From the NCBI RefSeq assembly GCF_019393635.1, contig NC_057863.1:622537791-622601790 (forward strand): a stretch of 64,000 nt of DNA, written 5' to 3'. The stretch comes from Dromiciops gliroides. Its lineage: Eukaryota > Chordata > Mammalia > Microbiotheria > Microbiotheriidae. The notes under the pieces are model-generated. The model searched no databases, was not told the origin of the DNA, and worked only from the letters and a program-made list of their open reading frames with translations. A program made the translations under genes and the position numbers. Positions 1 through 10,606 of the stretch are shown here, one piece after another (the first letter of the stretch is position 1; the number at the start of each line of letters is the position of its first letter).

Positions 1-509
1 AGCCCCGTGGCTCTGGCAGCCCTGTAAGCTTAGAGAGAGCCACCAACCCTGAGCTAACAACCCCCTTCAGAGAGAGTTCACCACCCAGAGCCAGCTCCCC
101 CAGCATCCCCTAAGACTTTTCTCCATTATGACTCACTGGAAGGGTGGGGGTGTTAGTTTCCTGGCCCTCCTACCTCTTCACAATCTGATGTTGGGGGATG
201 GGGGTAGGGAGTAAAGGCTGAGATCAGGGCAGAGCCCAGAACACTCTCTGCACTCTGATTCTCAAAGACAGACAAGACAGGGGATGAGGAGAGAGTGGTT
301 TGACTCTGGGAAGAGGAGACCATGGAAGGAAGATTCTGGGATAATCACTTCAATTCAACATACTCTCACTGTGGCCAAGGGGAGGGGCATGATGGGGCAG
401 GACAGGGGACTGAGTTTGAGAGTGAGGAAAACCTGGGTTCAATTTCTACCTTTAATCCGTCCTGGCCATGTGACCTCCACCAGTCATCTAAGATGTCATG
501 TACCCAGGC

Positions 510-660
510 ACTTCTCTATCAATGAATCCAGCCAGGAAGCATTTATTAAACACCTCCTATGTGCTTGGCACAGTGAAGATACAAATACAAAAGCAAGCAG
601 CTTCTGTCTTCAAAGAGCTTATATTGAGGAGAAAAAGTATGCATATATAATAACAGATAA
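510..660 (-). mobile_element. L2 3' end, antisense
   Basis: 'CATTTATTAAACACCTCCTA', 'TGCTTGGCACAGTGAAGATA' and 'CAAAGAGCTTATATTGAGGA'. Confidence 0.65.
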
Positions 661-865
661 CCTTATACAGCACTTTAAGGTTTGCAAAATACTTTACAAA
701 TATGATCTTATCTGATATTATTTATCCCCATCTTACAGATCAGGAAACCGAGGCAAATGAGATTAAATGACTTGTCCAAAGTCACATAGCTTACATTCAA
801 ACTCAGGGTCTCCTAACTCCAAGTCCAGCTATCTCTCCACTGCACCACCCAGCTGCCTATGCATA
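660..865 (-). mobile_element. MIR-like SINE
   Basis: Complemented MIR order: CTTTACAAATATGATCTTAT, CAGATCAGGAAACCGAGGC, 'CTTGTCCAAAGTCACATAGC', 'CACTGCACCACCCAGCTGCC'. Confidence 0.75.
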
Positions 866-1224
866 AGTTTATTCAAAACAAATACAAAGAAACAGAAGGT
901 AATGATCAATGGTCCTGCCTAAAATGGTTGGTCAGAACAAGCAGGACACTTAGAGTCTCCTTGGTCTTAGATGTGAGATCTCTCTACTAATACAGCCTAA
1001 GCCCACATTAGCTGTCTTAGTGGTTCTATCAGAGACCATGGACTCGTAGCAGGCCTTCAGTCCAAGAAAGTCCTGTTCTTTTTCAGACAAACTGATACCA
1101 ACCCCTGCTCTCCCTGGCTTGAGTTTGTGAAATGAATTTTTGAAGGCAAGTGTAAGGCTTTATATTTTCCCCCATTTAACTTAGGCCTAATGTTGGTCCA
1201 TCAATACCTTGTGGAAGCCTATCA

Positions 1225-1361
1225 TCCAATGGTCACCATGTCCTCCTCCTCTTCTTCCTCCTTCTCTTTCTCCTCTTCCTCTTTCTCCTTCTCCTCCTTT
1301 GCCTTTTCTTCCTTCTCCTTTTCCTTCTCCTTCTCCTCCTTCTTCCTCTTCTTTTCTTAGA
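1225..1361 (+). repeat. Pyrimidine-rich (TTC/TCC) tract
   Basis: Almost only C and T on the plus strand. Confidence 0.85.
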
Positions 1362-2044
1362 GAGGTTGACTAACTTGCCCAAAGTGACATAGTTAACAAC
1401 AGTCGAGCTGGACTCAAGCCTGTTTATACTCTATAACCTTTTCTGGAGGTCTATGACCTCCAGATCCTGCTCTGGTCATCACCTTCCTGCTACCGTCAGT
1501 CAACAATTTCCTGCTTCCTCTGAACAAAGCTGTGTGAATAATATAAAGGAGGGTAGCACACTAACTGATCATTGCAGTGACCTGACTTCAGAAACCAGAA
1601 TGAAGCCTCTTGCCAGTGAGGTGGTGGACTACAGGTGGGGAATGGGGCATACATTGTTAGACATGGTCAATGTGTGAATTTGTTTTGGTTAGCTACTTTT
1701 TTGCTACTGGAGAAGGTTCTGTTGGGCCTGGGGAGGGGGAGGGGTCATTGGGAAGTGACAGTGGTGTTAAAAAAAAAAAAGGCATCACAAAATAGTGAAA
1801 CAACAGAACCTTGTGCTAGACCTCAGAGGAGAAGGGTCAGGGTTTCCCATACACACAATCCCAGAATCTCTACCCTTTCCCTCCCGCTCCACATCAAGCA
1901 TTCAGCACACTCTGTTCTTTCTTCCACCCCCTAACATATGCACACTGCAGGAAACACTCTGATGTCTTATACTGCCTTTAGGGGTAGGATTTTGAGGTAG
2001 AAGGACCCTGAGATAATACAATGTCCAGGCTAAAAGAGCCATCA

Positions 2045-2365
2045 AAGACATAGGATGTTAGAGAGAGAACATAGAACTTCAGTGTTGGGAGGGACTTTAG
2101 AAGCCAGAATCTGACAGCTGGGAGGGACCTTAGAACACAGAACCTGAGAGGTGGGAGGGACTTTAGAACACAGGAGCTCAGAGGTAGGAGGGACCTTAGA
2201 ACAGAGAACCTCTGAGCTGGGAGGGACCTCAGAACATAGAACTTCAAAGTCAGAAGGGATTTTAGAATACCGAACCTTAGAACTGGTAGAGACCTCAGAA
2301 CATAGAACCCTAGAGGTGGGAGGGGCCTTAGAATACAGAATGTCAGAGTTAGAAGGGACTCGGAA
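2045..2365 (+). repeat. 33-bp minisatellite, about 9-10 units
   Basis: The unit begins GGGAGGGACCTTAGAACACA and has a 33-bp period. Because 33 is a multiple of three, long frames stay open on both strands (LGGTSEHRT.. and VLRSLPP..-type periodic peptides); these are not genes. Confidence 0.85.
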
Positions 2366-2689
2366 ACCATTTTGCCCCAAACCCTCATTCTACAGATATG
2401 GAAGGAAGTTGCCCAAGGACACACAGTTTATAAGTAATAGAGCCCAGGATTTGAACCCAGGCCCTCTGGTCCAGTGCTCTTTCCCCCCTTTGCCTTTGTT
2501 TCACTTTTCCTTTCTCTCAGTTGATTCTCTAGAGTGGAATGAAAGACCTGGGTTGCTGAAGGAATTTTCTACATGATAAGTGAAAAGATATCATTTGGAG
2601 TGAGGAGACTCAGCTACCCAGGAGCCTATGAGTTGGCCAAAGGGAGGAAATATGTAAGAAAGAAAAGGCACAGTATAAGCCCCTACCAG

Positions 2690-3085
2690 GAGCCTTTCTC
2701 CTTTAATTCTAGTGTCTTCCCTCTCTTAATTAGTCCTTAGTTATCCTGTATGTAGGCTGCTTATATCCATTTGTTTGCATGTTGTCTCTCTGCCATTCAA
2801 TTTTAAGCTCCTTGAGGGCAAGGTCTGGTTTTTTGCCTCTTTTGTATCCCCAGCACTTAGTACTACCTGATACATGGTACGCACTTAATAGATGCTTTTT
2901 TTTTTTTTTTTTTTTTGGTGAGGCAATTGAGGTTAAGTGACTTGCCCAGGGTCACACAGCTAGTAAGTGTTAAGTGTCTGAGGCCAGATTTGAACTCAGG
3001 TACTCCTGACTCCAGGGCTGGTGCTCTATCCACTGCGCCACCTAGCTGCCCCTTAATAGATGTTTACTGACTGAATCCCTACCAT
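2690..3085 (+). mobile_element. L2 3' end, sense, split by a SINE
   Basis: 'AAGCTCCTTGAGGGCAAGGT' to 'GTACGCACTTAATAGATG', then the SINE at 2895-3051, then continuation TTAATAGATGTTTACTGACTG. Confidence 0.75.
2895..3051 (-). mobile_element. WSINE1-like CORE-SINE
   Basis: Full-length copy with poly(T) at the left. TSD CTTAATAGATG at 2884-2894 and 3052-3062. Inserted in an L2 3' end. Confidence 0.9.
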
Positions 3086-3124
3086 CCCTACACCATTAGC
3101 CCTGTTGAACATTATATGTCTCAT

Positions 3125-3290
3125 GAGGTTAGGCAATGATTGTAACTGGTCGCAGAAAATATGAAGACTAGAGTTCAAATCCTCAGTTAAAATCCAGCCT
3201 CAGACACTTGACATTTACTAGTTGTGTGACCCTGGGCAAGTCACTTAACCCTCATTGCCCCACAAAAAAGGGGGAAAAAAGACTAGGGCA
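3125..3290 (+). mobile_element. Older CORE-SINE fragment
   Basis: 'CCAGCCTCAGACACTTGACA', then the TGTGTGACCCTGGGCAAG core. The 5' part is diverged. Confidence 0.6.
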
Positions 3291-3720
3291 AAGAAACAGA
3301 TCAATAATTGCCCAGTAGCAAATGAATCTCTCTGCCAGTGGGCCTGGAGCTGAATGGGGCAATCAGGGAAGCCCTCCTGCAGGGAAGGGCCAAGCTTGGA
3401 GGAAAGACCTCTATGTAAACAGATATCAGGGCTGTTCCTTTCTGTACTGGTGCCCTCCGTCCCACCCCACCCCCTTCTCCACCTGAGGATGCCCACAATG
3501 ATCAATCTGACATCCACCTGAACCACAGAACCCAGTGGTGCTCGCTCAGCACCCAGCTTCCCCTCCCAGCCACTCTCCCAGGTGTGAGCTGAGCCCCGGA
3601 AGGCTGTCAGCTGTGGGCTTCCGGCCAAGTCACATGTGGGTGCGTTCTGAGTAACTGATGATGGATGGCTAAGTCACGGTCCTGGGGGTTGAGGCTGGAT
3701 GGGAAACGTGCATTCAGCAT

Positions 3721-3721
<1 letters not shown>

Positions 3722-3763
<42 letters not shown>
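3722..3763 (+). repeat. (GT)n microsatellite
   Basis: 21 uninterrupted GT units. Confidence 0.95.
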
Positions 3764-3765
<2 letters not shown>

Positions 3766-4047
3766 GGGTCTTTGATTATCAATGGAAACACTCATCTCCA
3801 ATCCCTGACAATCTGGTAAAGCAGGCAGCTTGAGGTGGAGAAAGGAGATAGAGAAATATATACTCCAGGAAAAATAGATAAAAGGGGGAAAGGGACTCCC
3901 TGTCTGCCCTGTAGTAATATTACCCCACTTCCTAAGAAACATAGGGTCATAAATTGAGAGATGATGGGCCCCCAGGGGCCTCAGAGGCCTAACTTCTCAC
4001 ACAGCCAGATAACATAGCTATTCCAGGTCTCCCTGGCTCCAGTCTTC

Positions 4048-4222
4048 AGTTTGAATCCAGCCTTAGACACTTACTAGCTGTGTGACCTTGGGCAAGTCAC
4101 TTACCCTCTGTCTGCCTCAGTTTCTTCATCTATAAAATGGGTATACCAATAGCACCTATCTCAAAGGGTTGTTGTGAGGATCAAACAAGATCATTGTAAA
4201 GCGTTTTACAACCTTAGAACAA
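4048..4222 (+). mobile_element. MIR-like SINE
   Basis: 'TTGGGCAAGTCACTTACCCT', 'CAGTTTCTTCATCTATAAAA', 'GGTTGTTGTGAGGATCAAAC'. Confidence 0.75.
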
Positions 4223-4436
4223 GATAGAAATGTGACCTATTATCATTCTCCTTCTTTTGTAGCCTGACACCTGCCCAACTCTTTTGCATGAAAGTGCTGG
4301 AGGGAGCTGGAGGGGTACAGACCTTAGGACCACAGATTTGGAGCTGGCAGGGACCCAAGAGACCATGTGGTCCAACTGTATCAATTTATAGATAATGAAA
4401 CTGAGGGCCCAGAGAGGCTGCCAGTCAATCAACATA

Positions 4437-4438
<2 letters not shown>

Positions 4439-4499
<61 letters not shown>
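4439..4499 (+). repeat. (TC)n microsatellite at a SINE 3' tail
   Basis: About 30 units between the left TSD and the body of the minus-strand SINE at 4500-4635. Confidence 0.95.
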
Positions 4500-4502
<3 letters not shown>

Positions 4503-4635
4503 AAGGCAATGAGGGTTAACTGACTTTCCCAGGGTCACACAGCTAGTAAGTGTCAAGTATCTGAGGCCAAATTTGAACTCAGGTCCTCCTGAATCCAGGG
4601 CCGGTGCTTTATCCACTGTGCCACCTAGCTGCCCC
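4500..4635 (-). mobile_element. WSINE1-like CORE-SINE with (TC)n tail
   Basis: TSD CAACATACATCTCT at 4430-4443 and 4636-4649 brackets both the SINE and the microsatellite. Confidence 0.9.
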
Positions 4636-4649
4636 CAACATACATCTCT

Positions 4650-4890
4650 TATTAAAGGTTTACTATGGGTCAAGGGCTGTGCTTAAGTCCTGGGAAGATA
4701 CAGAAAAATTCCAAAATAGTACCTGCCCTCAGGAAGCTCACATTCCATTGGGGGAGACAGCATATTGGCGTATACAAGACCCATAGTAGATACAAGGGAA
4801 CTTTAGAGGGAAAAGCAGTAGCAGAGACCAGGAAAGGAACCCCTGAGGAGGTGGTATCTAGGCTGGGTCTTGAGGGAAGGTAGGGATTCT
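4650..4890 (-). mobile_element. L2 3' end, antisense
   Basis: 'GTTTACTATGGGTCAAGGGC' to 'TGCCCTCAGGAAGCTCACAT' and on to 'GGCTGGGTCTTGAGGGAAGG'. The SINE at 4500-4635 is inserted in its end. Confidence 0.7.
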
Positions 4891-5003
4891 AAGTAACTTC
4901 CTCAAGAAGACACAGGTAGTCAGTGTCAGAGGTGGGATTGGAACGAAGGGTCTGTGACTCTAGACCTAATGATCTTTCCATTATACCACACTCTCTCCCA
5001 AAA

Positions 5004-5232
5004 GGGGCAACTAGGTGACTCAGCAGATAGAGCATCAGGCCTAGAGTCAGGAAGATGAGTTCAAATCTAACCTCAGACACTTACTAGCTGTGCAATCCAC
5101 TTAATCCTGTTTGCTTCAGTTTCCTCCTCCGTAAAATGAGCTGGAAAAGGAAATGGCCAACTACTCCAGTATCTCTGCCAAGAAAACCCAAAACAGAGTC
5201 ATGAAGAGTCTGACAAAATTGAAACGACCCAA
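5004..5232 (+). mobile_element. Mar1-like long CORE-SINE
   Basis: tRNA-like head, TCAGTTTCCTCCTCCG region and 'AAATGGCCAACTACTCCAGT', then CCAAGAAAACCCAAA. Confidence 0.75.
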
Positions 5233-5589
5233 TATTCCTCCCAGGCCTCTGCCAGAACAGGTCAGGTGAGTGCCCCCTAGGAGCTCACATTGATTTCTCT
5301 GCCTCTAAATATATACCTTTCAGCATGGCCAGAGCCCTTCTGGGAAATTCTTAGAATGTGGGAAGAAACATCTCAAAGACAATACACTGGATGTTGCTTA
5401 CTAACCTGGGACTTAGCCAGCCCCAGCCCCCAATCCTCAGCCTGTTCCCTGAGTCCCTGGAGCAAAGAGCAGCCAGACTTTCACCAGACCAATTTAACTT
5501 AAAGATGAAGATGTCTCTCAGGTGATCAGAACGAATTTTTTTTGTTGTTATTTGTCACAAAACGCTTCTTTCTTTTGATTATACCTTTT

Positions 5590-5790
5590 TCTGCTCCCTC
5601 CCTTTTTTTTGCTTTTTGTTTTTGTTTATTTAGAATTATTTTCCCAAATTACATGTAAAAACAAATTTTGACATCAATTTTTTAAAACTTTGTCTTCCAA
5701 ATTCTCTTCCTCCCTCCCTCCCCATCTCCCCCAAGAACTCAAGCAATTCAATATGTTATACATGAGTAGTCATGCAAAACAAGAAAGCAT
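5590..5790 (-). mobile_element. LINE-1 3'-terminal fragment
   Basis: The 'TTCCCAAATTACATGTAAAA' to 'CATGCAAAACAAGAAAGC' segment parallels the 3' end of the L1 at 47560-47760. Confidence 0.65.
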
Positions 5791-5875
5791 TTTAAAGAAG
5801 CTATTAGATGCCAGGCATATAAAGAAACACCAAAAACGGGTCATGCCCTCAATCAGCTTAAATTCTATTGGGGTG

Positions 5876-6026
5876 AGGGGCAGCTAGATGGTGCAGTGGA
5901 TAGAGCACCGGCCCTGGAGTCAGGAGGACCTGAGTTCAAATCCAGCCTCAGACACTTAACACTTACTAGCTGTGTGACCCTGGGCAAGTCACTTGACCCC
6001 AATTGCCTCACTAAAAAAAAAAAAAA
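5876..6026 (+). mobile_element. WSINE1-like CORE-SINE
   Basis: TSD TCTATTGGGGTG (5864-5875) and TCTATTGGAGTG (6027-6038), in an antisense L2 end. Confidence 0.88.
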
Positions 6027-6278
6027 TCTATTGGAGTGGGAGTGTGGTGGAGGTGGAGAGAATTCAAGACATATCTAGAAGAGATAATCGTAGCCTCAAA
6101 AGGAAGGGCACTAGTGGGCCAGGGTCACCCAGAAAGGTGGGATTTGACTAAGTCTAGAAGGAAGCCAGGAGTTCTAAGAGGTATGGGGTGAGTCCAGAGA
6201 ACATTCCAGGCCTGGGAGATATCACTCAACATCAAAAATGATAAACATTTGTTAAACACCTACTATGGGGGTGGGGAG

Positions 6279-6422
6279 GGCAGCTAAGTGGCACAGTGGA
6301 TAAAGCCCCGGCCCTGGGTTCAGGAGGACCTAAGTTCAAATCCGGCCTCAGACACTTGACACTTACTAGCTGTGTGACCCTGGGCAAGTCGCTTAACCCC
6401 AATTGCCAAAAAAAAAAAAAAG
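6279..6422 (+). mobile_element. WSINE1-like CORE-SINE
   Basis: Head GGCAGCTAAGTGGCACAG, B-box-like AAGTTCAAATCC, 14-A tail. Confidence 0.88.
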
Positions 6423-6518
6423 ATAACTTGCAGCCCGTCCTGACAGAAGAAGGGATGTTCCAGTTCCTTCTCAATAAAATATTGAGTCAATAAATGTCTC
6501 AATAAATATCCAGTCCCC

Positions 6519-6666
6519 GGGCAGCTAGATGGCGCAGTGGATAGAGCACCGGCCCTGGAGTCAGGAGTACCCGAGTTCAAATCCAGCCTCAGACACAACA
6601 TTCACTAGCTGTGTGACCCTGGGCAAGTCACTTAACCCCAATTGCCTCACTAAAAACCAAACAAAC
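6519..6666 (+). mobile_element. WSINE1-like CORE-SINE (first of two at one site)
   Basis: The target AATAAATATCCAGTCCCC is present at about 6501-6518 and again at 6667-6684. Confidence 0.9.
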
Positions 6667-6684
6667 AAATAAATATCCAGTCCC

Positions 6685-6847
6685 CAAGGGGCAGCTAAGT
6701 GGTATAGTGGATAAAGCACCAGCCCTGGATTCACAAGGATCTGAGTTCAAATACTGCCTCAGTCACTTGACACTTCTAGCTGTGTGACCCTGGGCAACTC
6801 ACTTAACTTCACTGCCCCACCAAATAATAATAATAATAATAATAATA
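6685..6847 (+). mobile_element. CORE-SINE with (AAT)n tail (second at the same site)
   Basis: A more diverged copy whose tail is nine AAT units. The target recurs as AATATTCAGTCCCC after it. Confidence 0.88.
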
Positions 6848-7019
6848 ATATTCAGTCCCCAGTTCAATAAAGACTGTAAATACATCTCACAAGAAGCTAC
6901 ATGAGTGTCTACTATCAGAGTGTCTGCTTATCCCACTTTTCACAAAGAGAATGAGAATTCACAATGAGAACCTTGAACTTAATCTTAGCCTTGGAAGAAA
7001 CCTTGGAGCTGCCTATCAA

Positions 7020-7140
7020 TCAATCCATCAATCAATCCACCACCGAGTGGACTAGGTGGTGGGGAATACAAAGATTAAAAAAAAAAACCACAATAGTGCC
7101 TATCCTCAAGGAGTTCTCATTCTATACCTAGCCCTACCAG
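7020..7140 (-). mobile_element. L2 3' end fragment, antisense
   Basis: CAATCAATCCATCAATC run, then GGGGAATACAAAG and 'CCTCAAGGAGTTCTCATTCT'. Similar short antisense L2 ends occur at 24650-24720, 33400-33480 and 37150-37270, and sense ends near 23340-23450. Confidence 0.5.
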
Positions 7141-7149
7141 TATCTGCAA

Positions 7150-7345
7150 GTCAGCATGGTGTAATGAAAAAAGCACTAGCCTAGGAAGTCAGGAAGACTT
7201 GGGTGGGAATCCCACCTCGGACACTACTGTATGAACCACAGCAAGACACTTAACCTCTCAACCTCAGTTTGCCCATATATAAAATGGGTATGATGATATA
7301 GCACCGAAGGCACAGGGAGAGTCAAACAAGAAAAGCTTCCACTGT
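7150..7345 (+). mobile_element. MIR-like SINE
   Basis: 'AGCATGGTGTAATGAAAAAA' head and 'AACCTCAGTTTGCCCATATA'. Confidence 0.7.
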
Positions 7346-7369
7346 CAACCAATACTAGTCTTCCAGTCT

Positions 7370-7790
7370 ATGAGGACAAACCCAGCACCTCTCAAGATAG
7401 CCATTTCCACTTTGGGACCCCATTCTTGTTAGGAACTTCTCCCTCTCCCTGACGTCAAGTCTTAATTTGCCTCGTAACAGCTTCCACTGACTGCTCTCAT
7501 TTCTGTCCTGTGGTGCCTCTGAAGAATAAGTCAATTTCCCCAGCTATCTCAGCCCCACCCAAGTCTCTTCTCCAAAGTCAACACCTTCACTTCCTTAAAC
7601 CCAGAGCTTCCTCTTCAAGGCTCTCCACAATCCCAGTGGTTCCTTTGGGGAAGCTCTCTGGTTTACCAACGTTCTTCCGAACATGTAGCACCCCAAACTG
7701 AGCATCATCCTCCAGCTGTGGTCTGACGGTAGCCCATATGGTTCTTGTGGTCTGACTGGCCTGGCCAGATCCTGTGGCCAGTCAAGTTTA
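7370..7790 (-). mobile_element. CR1/L3-type LINE remnant
   Basis: 'ATAGCCATTTCCACTTTGGG', 'GTTAGGAACTTCTCCCTCTC' and 'CTCCAGCTGTGGTCTGACGG' are landmarks of the complemented CR1/L3 3' region. Confidence 0.6.
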
Positions 7791-7878
7791 TCTCATCAAT
7801 GTTCCTTATCAACAGCTTTGTCCCAAAAGCTAGATACATCATTGTTGGCTTCCATCCAGAGTTATAAATCACAAGTCT

Positions 7879-7895
7879 CACAGTCACAGTCACAG

Positions 7896-7936
<41 letters not shown>
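7879..7936 (+). repeat. (CACAGT)n then (CA)n
   Basis: Three to four CACAGT units lead into about 17 CA units. Confidence 0.9.
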
Positions 7937-7939
<3 letters not shown>

Positions 7940-7975
7940 CAGTTTTGTATAGAAGATAAAAAGACAAATCTAAAC

Positions 7976-8240
7976 AGATAGAAACAACTAGGTGGCTCAG
8001 CAGATAGAGTGCTGAGCTTGGAGTCAGGAAAATTTGAGTTCGAATTCAGCCTCAGATATTCACTACCTGTGTCGCCCTGGGCAAAGCACTTCACCTCTCT
8101 CTGCCTCGGTTTTTCTCAACTGTAAAATGGGGCAAATTATAGCTCCTACTTCGCAGGGTTATTGTGAGGATCAAATAAGATAATATTTGCAAAGCCCGTA
8201 GCACATAGTAGGTGTTCAGTAGATGTGTATTTATTTATTT
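7976..8240 (+). mobile_element. Full-length MIR/Mar-type SINE
   Basis: Head AACTAGGTGGCTCAGCAG, core, TCAACTGTAAAATGGGGC, then 'GCACATAGTAGGTGTTCAGT' end. Confidence 0.75.
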
Positions 8241-8396
8241 ATTTTGTTGCTCTTTTTTAGAGATCACACAGACAACTCTGGGCCTCTATTGCTTTATCTG
8301 CAAAATGAGAGGATAGGAATAATGATTTCTAGTGCTCCTTCCAGTTCTAACATTCTGTATTCTGAGGCCCCCTTCTGCCTCAGACAATCTATGGCC

Positions 8397-8585
8397 TAGG
8401 CAGTTGGGTAGAATAGTGGATAGATTGCTAGAGTTAGAGTCAGGAAGACCGCCTCAGTCACCTACCAGCTATGTTACCCTAGGCAAGTCACTTAACCTCT
8501 CCCATCCTTAGTTTCATCTTCTGTAAAATGGGTATAATTATAGCACCTGCCTCACAAGGTTGTTGTGAAGATTAAATGAGATCGA
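8397..8585 (+). mobile_element. MIR/Mar-like SINE
   Basis: 'GTAGAATAGTGGATAGATTG', then TAGGCAAGTCACTTAACC and 'CTCACAAGGTTGTTGTGAAG'. Confidence 0.7.
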
Positions 8586-9985
8586 CCAATAAACATTTAT
8601 TAAGTGAGCACTATGGGCCAGGCACTATGCTAAATACCAGGGATACAAAAAGAAGCAAAAGACAGCCCCTGCCCTCAAGAAGCTTACATTCTAATGGAGG
8701 AGATGATATGCAAGCTGCATACAGGATAAATAGGAGATAATGAAAACAGGGAAGGCACTGGAATTAAGAGGAGTTGGGGGAGGCCTATAGAAGGTGGGAT
8801 TTTGGCTGGGCCTGAAGGAAGTCAGGGAGTCAGTAGTTGGAGTGAAGGAGGAAGAATATTTCAGGTATGGCAGACAGCAAGAGAGGTGTCCAGTATCCAA
8901 ATGTCTTGTCTTGTTCGTGCAAGAGCCAGGAGGTCAGTGTCATTGGATCAGGAAGAATATCCTGGGGAGTCAGGTATAAGAAGACTGGCAAGGCAAGAGG
9001 GGGCTAGGTTATGAAGAGCTTTGAATGCCAAACAGAGCATTTTATATTTGCTCCTGGAGGTGATAGGGAGTCACTAGAGTTCATTGGGGGGAGGGGGCAT
9101 ATGTGACATGATTGGACCTGAACTTCAGGGAAATCACTTTAGTGGTTGAATGGAGGATGGATTGGATTGGGGAGTGATTTGAGGCAGACAGACCCAGCAG
9201 GCTATTTCAATAATCTAGCCATGAGGTAATGAGGGTCAACATCAGGGTGGGGACAGTATTAGAAAAGAGGGGTCAAATTCAGGAGATGTTACAGAGGTGA
9301 CATCAACAGGCCTTAGGAACAGATTGGATTTGGACCGCGAGAGATAGTGAGGAATAAAGGATAACTCCTAGGTTTTGAGCCAAAGGGACTGGGAGGATGG
9401 TATTAACCCTCAACAGCAATAGGGAACTTGGATGGTGGGGGGAGGCTTTAGGGAGGGAAGACAATGAGTTTTGTTTTGAACATATTGAGTTTAAGCTGTC
9501 TACTGGACAATCAGGTTCGAATTGTGTGAAGGCAGTTGGAGAAGCAATAGTGGAAATCAGCAGAGAGACTGGTTCAGGACAGGTAGATTTGAGAATCATA
9601 AGCATAGAGATAGAGACAGGCAGAGAGAGACAGACAGACAGACCCGCAGGCAGGCAGAGACAGACCCGCAGGCAGGCAGAGACAGAGACAGAGACAGAGA
9701 CAGATCCATGTTAGCTGATAAGCTCACCGAGTGAAACAGTACAAACTGAGAAGAGAAGAGAGCCTAGGACAGAAACCTAAGGGACACCTACAGTTAGAGG
9801 GCATGATCTGGAGGAAGATGAAGCAAAGGAGACACAGAAGGAGCATTCGGAGAGGAAGGAGGAGAATCAGGGAGGGGTTGTCTCAAAAACCTAGAGAGAG
9901 GAAAGTGTCAATAAGGAGGTAGTGATCAACAGTGTCACAGGCTGCAGAGAGGCCAAGGAGAATGAAGATTGAGAAATAAAAGGAT
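8585..9985 (-). mobile_element. LINE-2 (L2) remnant, about 1.4 kb, antisense
   Basis: The plus strand shows the complement of the L2 3' end ('AACATTTATTAAGTGAGCAC...GGCACTATGCTA...GATACAAA'), then the long L2 body ('TTTGGCTGGGCCTGAAGGAA', 'GACATGATTGGACCTGAA', 'TTCAATAATCTAGCC'). A GACA-rich block (9596-9706) interrupts it. Confidence 0.75.
9596..9706 (+). repeat. GACA-rich simple repeat
   Basis: GACAGACAGACC and CAGGCAGAGACAGA motifs; a 20-bp block (GACAGACCCGCAGGCAGGCA) is present twice. Confidence 0.85.
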
Positions 9986-10073
9986 TTGGCAACTAAGAGA
10001 TCATTAATATCCTTAGAGATAATGCAAAAAAAAAAAAGGCTCTTTAGCTGCTACCTACTGTTATTATTATTAT

Positions 10074-10178
10074 TACTGTGTTCTAAGGGCTGTCCCAGAT
10101 CTTACATTCTGAGTTCCAACGACCATTCTAGCTTGGACATTCTGTGTTCTAAAGTTCCTCCCAGCTCTGCCAATGAAT
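10074..10178 (-). repeat. 33-bp minisatellite unit, about 3 decayed copies
   Basis: 'TGTTCTAAAGTTCCTCCCAG' and neighbours match the 44.2-kb array unit in the same orientation. Confidence 0.6.
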
Positions 10179-10205
10179 GATTCTAAGATTAAAAATAAGG
10201 ACCAA

Positions 10206-10352
10206 GGGCAGCTAGGTGGCGCAGTGGATAGAGCACCGGCCCTGGATTCAAGAGGACTTGAGTTCAAATCCGGCATCAGACACTTGACAGTTATTAGCTG
10301 TGTGTCCCTGGGCAAGTCACTTAACACCAATTACTTCACAGAAAAGAAAAGA
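10206..10352 (+). mobile_element. WSINE1-like CORE-SINE
   Basis: Near-duplicate target AAGGACC(C)AA on each side; GAAAA-rich tail. Confidence 0.88.
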
Positions 10353-10391
10353 AAAAGGACCCAATAGAACGAAATATTTTCGTGTTTCCCA

Positions 10392-10606
10392 GGGCAGGGA
10401 ATTTCTATCTCCGTCTCTTCCTTTCCCTCCCTCCCTGTCTCTTTTATCTCTCTTATCTCCATCCCTCTCATCTCGGTCTATGTCTGTGTCTCTGTGCACA
10501 TCTCTGTCTCTGTCCGTCCCTGTATCTATCTCTCTCCCGGTCGTTTTCACTCGGTCTCTCTGTCTCTGTCTCTCTCTCTTGGTCTATCGGTCTCTCTCCC
10601 TCTCAT
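10392..10606 (+). repeat. TCTGTC/TCTC-rich tract
   Basis: Pyrimidine-rich degenerate tract. Confidence 0.8.

Noticed and set aside
2042..2424. Long periodic open frames (148 and 112 codons) on the minus strand
   Set aside because: Read-through of a 33-bp tandem repeat, whose unit length is a multiple of three.
5896..6078. Recurrent short frames of the type 'APALESGGPEFKSGLRHLTLTSCVTLGKSLNPNCL' seen at many places
   Set aside because: This is the translated body of the WSINE1-like SINE, not a gene family.
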